Assembly (NCBI GenBank): GCA_003313425.1
Contig: NHZP01000012.1
Span: 930,001 to 994,000, forward strand
Direction of reading: 5' to 3'
Source of the DNA: Pseudopyrenochaeta lycopersici
Taxonomy: Eukaryota > Ascomycota > Dothideomycetes > Pleosporales > Pseudopyrenochaetaceae
Length of the DNA stretch: 64,000 nt
Part shown: positions 46,419 through 56,609 of the stretch, in pieces
Layout: every line of letters starts with the position of its first letter
Position numbering within the stretch: position 1 is the first letter of the stretch
Notes under the pieces: generated by a model
Told to the model about the DNA's origin: nothing
Database searches by the model: none
Seen by the model: the letters and a program-made list of their open reading frames with translations, nothing else
Made by a program: the position numbers and the translations under genes

Positions 46419-47480
46419 ATGGGACCATCCAACCACACAATACTCGTCACGGGCGCAAACGGCTATGTAGCTGGTCATGTCGTGAACGAGTTGCTCAAGG
46501 AAGGTTACAGAGTCCGAGGCACGGTACGCTCCGAGAAGGCGGCTTCGCAAATACGCGACACCTTCCCCGGATATATCGGGAAACAACTCAGCATCGCAAT
46601 CATTACAGACCTCACGGATCCAGATGCATTCCGTTACGTGATTGACAGCGGCATCACTGGCGTAATTCATACAGCGAGCCCTGCCTGCTATAATGTCGAT
46701 GACATTGTAAAAGATATACTAGATCCCGCGGTCAAGAGTGCAACGGGTGTTCTTAACGCCATCGAAAAGTATGCGGACAAAATCTCGTTCAAGAGAGTCG
46801 TGCATCTGAGCTCGCTGGCTGCTATGTTGGATCATTCCAAGGGCAAGAGACCAGGCTATGTGTACAATGAGGAAGATTGGAATCCAACGACGTGGGAAGA
46901 CGCGGAGAAAATGACGAGCTATGTCGACGCGTACGAGGCGTCGAAGGCATTGTCTGAGCGCGCGGTGTGGAAGTGGATGGAAGAGCATCAGCCTTCCTTC
47001 GACTTAACGTGCCTGTGCCCGTCGCTCATTCTTGGTCCACATGTCGAAAAGCTCAATAAAATATCTGAAGTACGATCCACTGCTCGATTCTTGTGGATGT
47101 TGCTCGTAGGAACATCTGAGATCCCGCCTCTTGAGTATGGCGGTTTTGTAGATGTTCGAGATGTCGCTATCATGATGGTTGCGGCTCTTACTTCTCCGAA
47201 TGTATCTAGAAAGAGGTTTCTGGTAGCACACCATTTTGATTGGCAGAGTGCTGCTGATGCGGCGAGAAAAGGAGTGCCAGAGCTTATAGACAGAGTGTAT
47301 GTCGGGGAGCCGGGAACAGGCAAGGAGAAGGCTGAACGACAGGTCTACATTGCGGATGGAAGAAGAGTCCTACAGGCGACTGGAGTCGCATATCGTCCCT
47401 TGGGTGAGACAATTGTTGACAACTTCGTGCAGCTTTTAGAGGTTGAGAGGAGGGAGAAGGATTTTTCACTTGACTCTTGA
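46419..47480 (+). CDS. Extended SDR, NAD-dependent epimerase / dihydroflavonol-4-reductase-like
   Basis: Intronless gene of 353 residues. The N-terminal loop VTGANGYVAGHVVNELL is the extended-SDR T-G-x-x-G-x-x-G motif, and R-G-T-V-R-S after the second strand indicates NADPH preference. The catalytic Y-x-x-x-K lies in DAYEASKALSE (about residue 170), with the serine of VVHLSSLAAML upstream, followed by CPSLILGPH. This matches fungal dihydroflavonol-reductase-like or methylglyoxal-reductase-like carbonyl reductases. Cytosolic. It starts 30-40 bp after an AC-rich leader. The nearby amidohydrolase, GMC oxidoreductase and classical SDR suggest a shared metabolic role, but no backbone biosynthetic enzyme is present. 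Confidence 0.92.
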   Translation: MGPSNHTILVTGANGYVAGHVVNELLKEGYRVRGTVRSEKAASQIRDTFPGYIGKQLSIAIITDLTDPDAFRYVIDSGITGVIHTASPACYNVDDIVKDILDPAVKSATGVLNAIEKYADKISFKRVVHLSSLAAMLDHSKGKRPGYVYNEEDWNPTTWEDAEKMTSYVDAYEASKALSERAVWKWMEEHQPSFDLTCLCPSLILGPHVEKLNKISEVRSTARFLWMLLVGTSEIPPLEYGGFVDVRDVAIMMVAALTSPNVSRKRFLVAHHFDWQSAADAARKGVPELIDRVYVGEPGTGKEKAERQVYIADGRRVLQATGVAYRPLGETIVDNFVQLLEVERREKDFSLDS

Positions 47481-47819
47481 AAGCCCCTCGGGTTCGTGTG
47501 GACAAAAAGGGAGAAATTACAGCAACCTGTCTTTACAATAATATCTAGTACATACTCGCTATTAAACATTCGTTTAACTGTCATGTTTATAGACCCCTAT
47601 TCCCAGTTAGGCCTCACATGCGACTTCTAAAGCTGGTATAACGAAATCGAGCCTGACAGATGGCAGTATTTTTGAGGTCAGTATTTATTGTATTACCAAT
47701 ACAATACACCGTCACCTTACAATAGAGATGATAATACGAAACACGTAGGACGCGTTGGTTGGCTTCTTCTATTACACCCCCTTTCTATCTTCTTGAACAA
47801 TCAAGACTAGTACAGGTGT

Positions 47820-49646
47820 TTATGCGTCTGCTAAGATATCGTCCAATGCCTTCTCACTAATCATAAATGTCGATAACGCAGGCACGGAACCAGGCTGCAC
47901 GGCGAAAGAACTCCCGTCTACAACTCTCAGTCCCTTTACTCCTCGGACCCGAAACTTGGAATCTAGAACTGCCATTGGATCGTCGTCGGAACCAATAGCA
48001 CACGATCCAGACACGTGATGGCTGTATGTTTGCTTCCTCAGATAGTCTCGCTGCCACGCGTCAGTGCAATCAACGCCCTCTGCACAGGGTCGAAGTTCTG
48101 TGTAGGAGTTGTTCGGTACGGAATTGAATAACGGTCGGACAAAATTAATGGCCTCAACCATCGAATTAAGATCGTCGTCGTCGCCTTGCGGGAAAAATCC
48201 AAGGTGAATATTTGGCATGTCGCGAGGATTGGTAGAGCGGAGGGTAACAGTTCCGTTGATGTTGCGGGGATGAAGCTGCATGAAGCCACACTCAAATTCG
48301 TTTGGAATATGACGTGACATTCCTGGGTAGAACCCAATAAATTCGGCGCTGAAGCAATAGAAATGGATATCAGTCGACCGCAGCGCAACCGAAGTTTTGT
48401 AATACATTTCCCAGTATCCAAGGATGGGTTTCTCATAGAATCCATACAGTACGGCCTCGTAGTTGTCTTTCATGTTTGTCCCTACACCAGGTAAGTCTTT
48501 AACTATAGGGATGTTGTGGGCGGCAAGTTCTGCAACAGGGCCAATGCCACTGAGTTTAAGGATTTGGGGGGTGACAAATACACCAGCCGAGATAATGACT
48601 TCTTTCGAAGCATATGCTCGGCCCCATTCACCTATGGAGCTTGCATTGTACCGCGGATCGGCAGAGTACATACTTTGGCCACGTAGGTATTCGACTCCAA
48701 TTGCTCTTGGATCAGATTCACTAGAATTTGTGCTTGAGAATAGGACTTTGGTGACTAAGGAGTGTTCCTGAAGCGTCAGAGGAAATTTTCTCGGGTCATC
48801 GAGAGTGGCCATGATGTATTGAAGGGGGCTTGATCGAGTCCCATTCATCGAGTGAGAAAAACTCCTAAACACACCCGTCTGGTTGTCTCTGTTGGGATCG
48901 TCGCTGTTTGCATCGCGACTTAGTTGCTCAAGTAGGGTTAGATTATTCAGCTCTGGGAACCCGTCAGAAAGTATCCCCGCAAGTACAGTGGCGTTGTCTG
49001 AGGTGTTTTGCGCCCAAGCATTGCTAAGAGCCGAAGTGTCGAGATAGCCGTTGAATCCATGAGCAGGTGTGCTTCCATTAGGAAGATAGTTACACCTCTC
49101 AAGCCGCACAAGGTATTGCCGCATGTTTTCATTTCTCCAAGAACTATCACCGGTAATATTCGCCATATCGTTCCAGTCGACTGAAGGGGGAAGTGAGATG
49201 GTCGCTGAGTTGTGCATAGCGCAGCCACCAACAGTACCAGCTCGTGGGTAATAAACGCCTAAACGTTCGGCACCTTCAGGCGGTTCCAAACCCACGTAGA
49301 ATTCCCCGTCTGTTTGGCGCCATGTAGTAAGTTCGTATTGGTTGTCTATCTCCTCTGTGTCGCGGCTCACAAAGAAGTCCCATCTCGTCAACGGGTCGTT
49401 AATGGCACGTGTGGATTCAGCAATCATCCTCGAGTTTTCATTGTCTGGTTGCATGTCGCCCGCATCAAGGAGTAAGACCGAGTGCCCATTTCGGGCGAGA
49501 TTTGCGGCGAGAGGCCCACCTCCTGGTCCAGATCCGACCACGATATAATCATAGATGACGTCGGCATCATTTTCGTGATCCTTTCTATCGCACGTTTGGG
49601 TATTTGCTAGCGCAGCAAAAGCAATGAATGAAAAAAGGAGCTTCAT
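47820..49646 (-). CDS. Secreted GMC (glucose-methanol-choline) FAD oxidoreductase
   Basis: Intronless gene of 608 residues from ATG 49646; this start gives a clean signal peptide (MKLLFSFIAFAALANTQ), whereas an upstream in-frame start at 49748 would bury it. The ADP-binding motif VVGSGPGGGPLAANLARNG lies at about 36-54, with E/D-A-G at the end of the beta-alpha-beta unit. The GMC signature-like PRAGTVGGCAMHN follows at about 140, and the second signature KEVIISAGVFVTPQILKLSG lies mid-protein. The C-terminus has SHHVSGSCAIG, with the catalytic histidine, then LRVVDGSSFAVQPGSVP. Members oxidise alcohols outside the cell and can produce H2O2. It has a TATA box 75 bp upstream and is convergent with the extended SDR. 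Confidence 0.92.
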   Translation of the reverse strand: MKLLFSFIAFAALANTQTCDRKDHENDADVIYDYIVVGSGPGGGPLAANLARNGHSVLLLDAGDMQPDNENSRMIAESTRAINDPLTRWDFFVSRDTEEIDNQYELTTWRQTDGEFYVGLEPPEGAERLGVYYPRAGTVGGCAMHNSATISLPPSVDWNDMANITGDSSWRNENMRQYLVRLERCNYLPNGSTPAHGFNGYLDTSALSNAWAQNTSDNATVLAGILSDGFPELNNLTLLEQLSRDANSDDPNRDNQTGVFRSFSHSMNGTRSSPLQYIMATLDDPRKFPLTLQEHSLVTKVLFSSTNSSESDPRAIGVEYLRGQSMYSADPRYNASSIGEWGRAYASKEVIISAGVFVTPQILKLSGIGPVAELAAHNIPIVKDLPGVGTNMKDNYEAVLYGFYEKPILGYWEMYYKTSVALRSTDIHFYCFSAEFIGFYPGMSRHIPNEFECGFMQLHPRNINGTVTLRSTNPRDMPNIHLGFFPQGDDDDLNSMVEAINFVRPLFNSVPNNSYTELRPCAEGVDCTDAWQRDYLRKQTYSHHVSGSCAIGSDDDPMAVLDSKFRVRGVKGLRVVDGSSFAVQPGSVPALSTFMISEKALDDILADA

Positions 49647-49718
49647 ATTCTCGATCAGTGGGAAATGGTCGGGAGGCACGTTGATTGAAGAAAGTGTATT
49701 AGGCATTAAAATTGGCAA

Positions 49719-49726
49719 CTTATATA
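49719..49726 (-). promoter_or_regulatory. TATA element of the GMC oxidoreductase gene
   Basis: TATATAAG on the reverse strand, about 75 bp before the ATG at 49646; it supports choosing the downstream start. Confidence 0.45.
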
Positions 49727-51142
49727 GCCCATGGAAGCTCGACCGCACGAAGAACAGCCGATGCCGAAGCAGTTAATTACCAATCTTATATCGACGTTGC
49801 GTGAAAATTCTCGGTCATCGGTGCACGCGGATGCAGCTCAATATCTGAGCGGAGATAATCACCAGCGAGATCCGGCTGTTGTGCTTATACACCAGGTGGG
49901 GAGTGGGCTGGAAATGAGTAATAGGCAGAGTACTACTACGTGAAATTGCGGTGCAAAGTACCTAGTGTTTACAAAACAGCCTCGATTCATAACAATGAGA
50001 ACCTGTCATATCATCATGCTGTACCCAGAGACCATGTATTGTGTGGTAAATAAGTAACAACGTAACAACCATTCACCAATCACCAGATTGTTTGTATTGT
50101 GGGCAAGCAATGCTTGATTTAGCCATTGGTCCTCCAAGATATTTCCTCCGCCGTACGCATCCTCGCAGGCTTATTGCCGATATCACTGATTTTAACTTGA
50201 ATATACCTTGCTTGACTCGAAGAAGCTCCACATTTGCGCACAGTCTAATATAATGATGGGTTCTCGGGCACGGTAGAGGAGTTAGATTGGTGCTATGATA
50301 TGGATCGAAGGGAGCGCTGCAATGTCTTCCAACCAGCATAGAGCAAGGCAGCGTGACTGGTAACCATTGGAGACGGAAGGCACCCATAAAACGCAGCAGT
50401 AGTCCTTCTTCGGCCCGATGGTAAGAGAAACGAGAGAAACGTTTCTGAAATCCTTCATGCCAACAAAAGATCGTTGTAGCAGGTTGACACTGCATAGCTT
50501 GGCGACACTCCTAAAACAAAGACTAGATAACAGCTCCAAGACTGCTTACAAAACCACATAGAGCGCAGCCATAGAACTTGATGTCGGGCCCGAAATGAGA
50601 TCAGGCGCAAAAATTAGCCGGGCGATCTTGTTCGACTAGCTTCTTACAGCGCTAGTACATCATCATGCCGGGGTAGCTTCGTGGCAGTATCCCTGTATTT
50701 CTTCTACACGCTGGCATTATACCATAGAAGTATGGAACAAATTTTGACTCGGATAACCCCAATTCCCATCAAACCCGGGCTCTCTTCCACTAGCGCTCCC
50801 AGGTTTCCCTCCGCACGTTGCGCGATTTCCATATTAGGCTTCAACGAATTCGGTGTTTACATTCAACTCCCAACGCAGCCCTCCTAACGGGAGATTATAG
50901 AATATCAAAATAATCGTGAATGCCCTTCATTTGTTTTCTAGATGGCGCGCCCATTTACAACCTTTAACGAGCTTTCTCATACTCGATGTGTCTTGGCAAT
51001 CGAAGCCAATGAAGTGTGGCGGCCGATATCTCCGACGCTACAAAACCCGCAGGGACGGCGTTAGCAGGCCCCCATTATACGGATTTACCAGCTGCGAAAC
51101 CTTGCATAGTAGACAGAGTTATCTTTTGCTCACTTTGCGAAC
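49727..51142. other. Intergenic region between divergent genes
   Basis: Upstream of the GMC (-) and SDR (+) genes. Reverse frames at 50073-50539 overlap in different phases and are unrecognised. Confidence 0.4.
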
Positions 51143-51150
51143 TATATAAG
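51143..51150 (+). promoter_or_regulatory. TATA element of the classical SDR gene
   Basis: TATATAAG, 89 bp before the ATG at 51239. Confidence 0.45.
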
Positions 51151-51238
51151 CAGGCACTGCAAGCTCTTCTGTGTCTATCATTTTCAAATATCTGGCTATA
51201 TCATCCTCAACCTCCTACGAACAACAAATCACCTCATC

Positions 51239-52172
51239 ATGGCCAGCAAGAAGATTGTGCTAGTGACGGGCGCCAATACCGGTCTTGGCTATCAGATTGT
51301 TAGAGCTCTTTGTGGCTCTGAGACGACGTATGAACTGCTCGTTGGCGGCAGATCTTTCCAGAAAGCCGAGAAAGCAGTCACAGACCTAAAAGAAGAGTTT
51401 CCAAAGACGCGAAGCCATATTCGAGCAATCCAAGTCGACGTAGAAGACGATGCCTCTATAGCCTCCGCATTCAAAGATGTACAAGAACATTATGGAAAGC
51501 TTGACGCCCTCGTCAATAACGCAGGTACTTGATAGCCTGGGCCATAGTAGTTCTATACGCTAATACAAGTAATGTTCCCAGGTACCCAGCTTGACCAGCA
51601 ACTCACCAGTGGCGCTATGACGATGAGGGAGGTATGGAATAAGACTTACGATGTCAATGTCACCGGCACCAACATCATAACGGAGACATTTGCGCCGCTC
51701 TTGCTGCAGTCTAATGACCCTCGCCTCATTTTTATCGCTAGTGGCACATCGACGCTAACTGGGAGTGAGAACCCCGCCATGATATTCAACCAATCCCCAT
51801 CCAAGGGCTGGCCCAAGACCTCCATTCCAGTATTTTTACCTGCATACCGCTCCAGCAAGACGGGAATGAACATGATGATGAGGTACGTCGCCCTCCACAA
51901 ACATAAATAGCGAATCTTTAAAAGCATATCAAAGCTGACACAAGTGAAATTACAGGGAGTGGCATAGAATCTTCAAGGAGGATGGCGTTAAAGTTTGGGG
52001 CTTATCTCCTGGGCATCTGGCAACTGGCCTTGGAGGCAGCCAAGAGGTGAACAAGAAGCTAGGTGCTATTGATCCAGCAATCGGTGGCTCGTTTGTAGCC
52101 GACGTATTGGAAGGGAAGAGGGATGCTGATGTTGGTAAAGTCATTCTGAGGCAGGGCGTGCAGCCATGGTAG
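51239..52172 (+). CDS. Classical short-chain dehydrogenase/reductase
   Basis: Three exons, 51239-51524, 51582-51882 and 51956-52172, with introns of 57 and 73 nt, give 267 residues. The cofactor loop is VTGANTGLGYQIVRALC. NNAG lies just before the first intron, a common fungal SDR intron position. The strand-five serine is in IFIASGTSTLTGS and the catalytic Y-x-x-x-K is AYRSSKTGMN, next to the second intron. SPGHLATGLGG is the usual P-G motif. An NADP-type R is present after the second strand (GGRSF). The group reduces carbonyls in many metabolic pathways. Head to head with the GMC oxidoreductase over 1.6 kb. Confidence 0.93.
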
Positions 52173-52567
52173 GATTGAATATAAGCGTCTCTGGTCTTGG
52201 CTATTTAACGGAAGCGGCTTCTACATGAGGCACATCAGCTTTTCTTACATCTGAAGTAGCTGTGGCTAAATCTTTCTGAGTACCTAGACATCGACGAGAC
52301 TTATAAACGCATGTCTGAAGGATTTCTCTGAATAGATCTGTTTCCAGAACACTATGACGGACAAAGGCTAACTTGGGACTTTATAAGATTGTAATACCCT
52401 CTATATTACGGATCATGAACTGAGATGTAATCCTAAGTCTTTCTGAAATGCGCATACAACCCGCTAAGCCTTTGAGCACCACTTAAATTTACACGAAGGA
52501 GTAGCTAATTTGTTTGCATCACGAAGTACAGTATAATCTGTTTTATGTCTCTTTTATACTATTCCAT
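52173..52567. other. Intergenic region between convergent genes
   Basis: AT-rich 3' flanks of the SDR (+) and HET-3 (-). Nothing else seen. Confidence 0.5.
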
Positions 52568-55299
52568 CTAGATAAATTTAAATTCAGTCACCAGAGTGGT
52601 GTCCAACTCTCCAGAGTCAGCTAGTTCTCCATCCATTACTCCGGGAATGAACGCCTCCCCCTTGAGTTGAAACACGAAGTCCTCGCTATCGTCAGGAGCA
52701 TCATCAGGAATCATGGCCGTGGCGATCAACGGTCGGCTGTGGTACCACAGGATAATCACTACGTCCCCTTGCTGTGTTGAAGCCGGCACAAGACCCATCA
52801 GAGGGCGGTTTGACGTCGTCATAAGCCGTCGAAGCTTGGTGCGCGCCTCCATGGCGCGATGGGCCTCGGAGACCTTGTGATATGCGTGCTCGACAGGGTC
52901 GCTTATTACGTCATCTGTAAAGTTCTCGACAGGCTGGAAGGTAAAGTAGGACGAGAGCGGCTTTCCGCCGATGGGTAATTCGCGGTTGGCCTGGAGGAAG
53001 TCCCAGTTTCGCTTGTACAGAAAGCCGTTGTTCTGTGGCCATGATTCTGGAATTTATCAATGTCAGAGTGTCGAAGGTTGAATCTACGATGCGTCGGGAT
53101 AAACATACCTGGGAACGAGTTCAACAAACAACTAAAACTTGACGGCGCTTTCTTGCCGCGCGTACCTGTTCCCCCGACAAGCGTCGACCAAATTTGATCT
53201 GGAATGCCTTGTGAGGCTGGCTGTGTGCTGGGATAGTAGTGGGATTGTTGAACCTCCTTCACAGTTGACCAATCGGGATGGAAGCGCGGGGGCACTACGC
53301 CCCCTTTGAACAGTGGCCCAGGAGTTAAAACGGCCATATCCGACTCACTCAACGCACCAAGACCGTCGATTGTGTCGATTACCCAGCCAAAGCAGACCAT
53401 GTTCTCGCCCTCAAACTTGGGACCCATGTCATTTTCAAAATAAACCGATTCGATATCGTCCGGCCTGTACTCTGGTCGAGTTGGCTGGGCATGCCAATCT
53501 CCCTCGATGCGGCCAATCTTCGATTTGACATGGAAGCGTGGACACCACGACGGAAAGTGTCTCCCCTTGTCTGGCCCGACGATGCCGCCTTCGACGAAAG
53601 AAAAGATATTGAGAGAATGGTCAGCTTTGATGCATGCCTGGGCGTACTTGAGGTAGATATCTGTCGCGGGGAGACCGGCAAATTGGGCATCATTCTGTAG
53701 CGGAAGCTTCGAGAGCGCGGGGATGGCGAGTAGTCCCAGCACCCTGTCCCTCTCCCATCCACAATCAGCGCCAGCGGCCAGTGTGAGCGACTGCTGTATA
53801 GGAGACTCTGGTAAGGTTTTCATTAGCGGCATCCGCACGCCGTTCGCCGTCATCATCGGATGTTTCGAATGACTCTTCACATCCATAACGCCTGGTTCCA
53901 GCATCAGCAGTAGCGTGTTTGTCTGCGGCACCGCCTTTCTGTTGCCATATAGGGAAAGTTCAGCAATGGCGGCGACGTGCTCGAACGACGGCTCTCGTTT
54001 CATCGTCCGCTGGCGTCCCTCGAGCGCGCGCTGCATTGCGTCCCGAAGCGTGTCAGTCATCATGCACAGCAGCAGCGCGCCGTCGCGAACATATCGCCAT
54101 TGCGTGACGAAGTCTCCACAAACGATGGGCGCGCTATGATGTGCCATGGCCAACTCCTGGATGATCCACAGTCGCCGCCAATAGGGGCGGTCGAAGAAGG
54201 CGTACAGCGAGATCATAGCGTTGTCGGTGTCGCCCTGTCGCGCCGACTCCCTAATATCTGAAAGAGCTTGCTTGACCCACTCGCGGGCTGACTTTTCAAG
54301 CGCCAGCTGAGCCTTGTACCGATGTGAGTGCGCGACGGTGGGCTCGGCGTGGTCAAGGGCTTCGTAATACTCTGTGCGGTAGTTGGCGCCAATGCTCTGG
54401 AGATAGTCAAAGACCCATGGCGTGTTCTCATTGTGGAGATATGCGCTGCCGGCGTGAATTATGATGTTTCCCGCCTGGCAGTAGATGGCAGACATCAGCG
54501 GGATCTGCCTTTCCTGATCGGTGCGCCCGGCTGCGGTGTCGTGCTGCTGGTTGATGCAAAGCGCATCATTCCACAGCCACATGCCGTCCTTGAACGGCGC
54601 CATCTCGCGGAAGACGACCAGTGCAGCCCAAAGGTTGTAGCGCACCCTGATGCGCTGGCCGTCGAGGAGCACCTCATGGTCGTAACCGTCGGTATATGCA
54701 CGGTCGTCATCGTCGTCGACAACCGGGGGCTTGTACATGGGGTCCTTTTGCTTTTTCTCTCTTTCCTCCTCTTCCTTCTCTGCTGCGTCGTTCCTGTCTT
54801 TTTCTGTAATCTCCCATTCCTCTTTCTTTCCCCACGAGTACGACATGGCGACATAGTTTCCCCACTTGAACCTATTCCGCACCTTTGGCTCTCTTTCGGG
54901 AATCTCGCTTAGGGGAACAAAGGTGCGGTCTTTTCTCTGGTGCCCGGACTTGGGTTTCAATTTTGCAACTAGGCGACTCAAATTACCTCGCGGCTGGGCC
55001 TGATGACTCGGCATGGAGCTCCGTGGGATACCAAAGTACTCTTTCGGTCGTTGGACATTCATCTCCTCGTCAAAGCGCACCGAAGGTCTTCCTATCGGCT
55101 CAGGACTTTCGCCAGGTAGCAGTTGCGATGGGTCGAGATCAACCACACGCATCCGCAAGACGACCTTGCTCTCTGTGGGGTGTTCATCGCCGATACGTGG
55201 CTGAATCTGGATGAGGCGGATGGAGAGAGGTTTATCGTCTGGAAGGGCGTAATTTCGGTAGTCAGGGAGCGAGTATGGGATTTCGCTGGCCATTGCCAT
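52568..55299 (-). CDS. Large HET-domain protein with charged insertion (HET-3)
   Basis: Exons 53109-55299 and 52568-53046, separated by a 62-nt intron (GTATGT...CCAG), give 889 residues. A 145-residue N-terminal extension precedes the HET start YVAMSYSWG (about 149-157). The first HET block is then interrupted by a highly charged insertion (about 158-200: a lysine/glutamate-rich helix followed by five consecutive aspartates) before VRYNLWAALVVFRE, the MWLWNDALCINQQ block and IYCQAGNIIIHAG. WRRLWIIQELAMAHHS and CGWERDRVLGLLAIPAL follow. The end (FQLKGEAFIPGVMDGELADS) matches the Y-x-H-G-x-M-D-G-E element of HET proteins and confirms the intron. Probably cytosolic, in non-self recognition cell death. 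Confidence 0.9.
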
Positions 55300-56609
55300 T
55301 ACACTTGCACTGTTCTTTTACTTTCTGGTTGATTCAATGGGCTAGATGGTTTCCCGTGTTGATGTATGACGACTGAATCAATGAAGTGTTAAGCAGTTAG
55401 AACAGGTTGTTGAGTAGAAACTTAAGTGCGTTCTCAAGCGCTGCTGAAACATTTGGCTCCAGTAGAACAAGTGCATGCGTACAGCTTTCAGCCGCAGATC
55501 CCCTGCCCCGCATCTCGTCTGATGTGCTTGGCTGGCGACACCAACTGCGAATAGCCAGCACCTCCATATATGATTATTCTTCAGGTGTGCCTTAGAATTA
55601 TGCGCGCTATAGAGAACAGACTCTTTGGCCACAATAAGTTATCTGCATGTAGATTGGAGTTGCTACATTACGTACTTTTACGGTTTCCAGGAAGACCAGG
55701 GATTATGATTGACAATAATTGGGTATCGATAGGCTCCTCATCTCTTTATAGAGCTACTTGGGTACAAGCATGACGAGCTCTTGCTAATTTTGGTGGGGCG
55801 ATCTGCCCATGATCCGCAGTCGCACGTCCGCGTGAGCGGTTCGGGCCGCATCCTTTGGAGTCCAGTACTAACATTGGTGAACAGCAATTCAAAACGAGGT
55901 ACGCAATCACAGACAAATCTGCGAGTCGTCGCAATAAAGGGAACTGCATTCGAAGCGGAATCCAGCCTTGGTCCAATCCATTCAGTAGCCGATCCATGAC
56001 ACGCTGCACTCGCATGGGCGGAGGCACCTTCGATTCTGAACTTGGATGGAATACGAGGAGTTGCCAAAGCTAGTGTGTTGATGTAATCAATCGTGCCTTC
56101 GTCCAAGTCTACAAAGCTGACCGTCAACATGGCTTCAGTTGCCGAAGCACTGTAACCGGGAAGGAATTGGTCGTCGCTGCACCGTGCTGCATGCTCCTGA
56201 CTGGTTGCCAGGCTGACATTGCGCAAGCCCAGGGCTCAGAGTTGGTATTGTTGCATTTGTGATTCAGTCTGATGCTGAAAACTTTTGAGTGGGCGGTTAA
56301 GTGTGAGGGCGACTGCGCAACGTTGTCAATCCAATCTTGGACGCGCTAAGACTTTGCAGCAGCAATAGAGGTCGTCAATGGTGGTGTGGGAGTCAGATCC
56401 ATGATGGTAGCAAGCAAGGGACTGCAGTATATCGACGCTGGGGTAATAGAGTAAAAGCGATGCAAACACGCTCGTTATCGATACCGGAAATGCTGGCGCT
56501 TGATGATGACGTTCGTAACTCCCCGAAAGCACCTGTCTATATGCATGTCGCCCACCCCATCTCTCTTTTCATCGAGCAGAGTAATAAATCCACGATATTC
56601 CCAGTTATT
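55300..56609. other. Gene-free stretch
   Basis: Promoter side of HET-3 and 3' flank of the glucosyltransferase gene. The reverse frame 55738-56226 (162 codons) has no recognisable family and unremarkable composition. Confidence 0.4.

Noticed and set aside
50073..50539. Reverse open frames as a gene between the GMC oxidase and SDR genes
   Set aside because: Two frames overlap, with no motif, signal peptide or plausible splice structure.
55738..56226. 162-codon reverse frame before HET-3
   Set aside because: No recognisable domain; other frames of the same stretch are similarly open, so it is probably chance.
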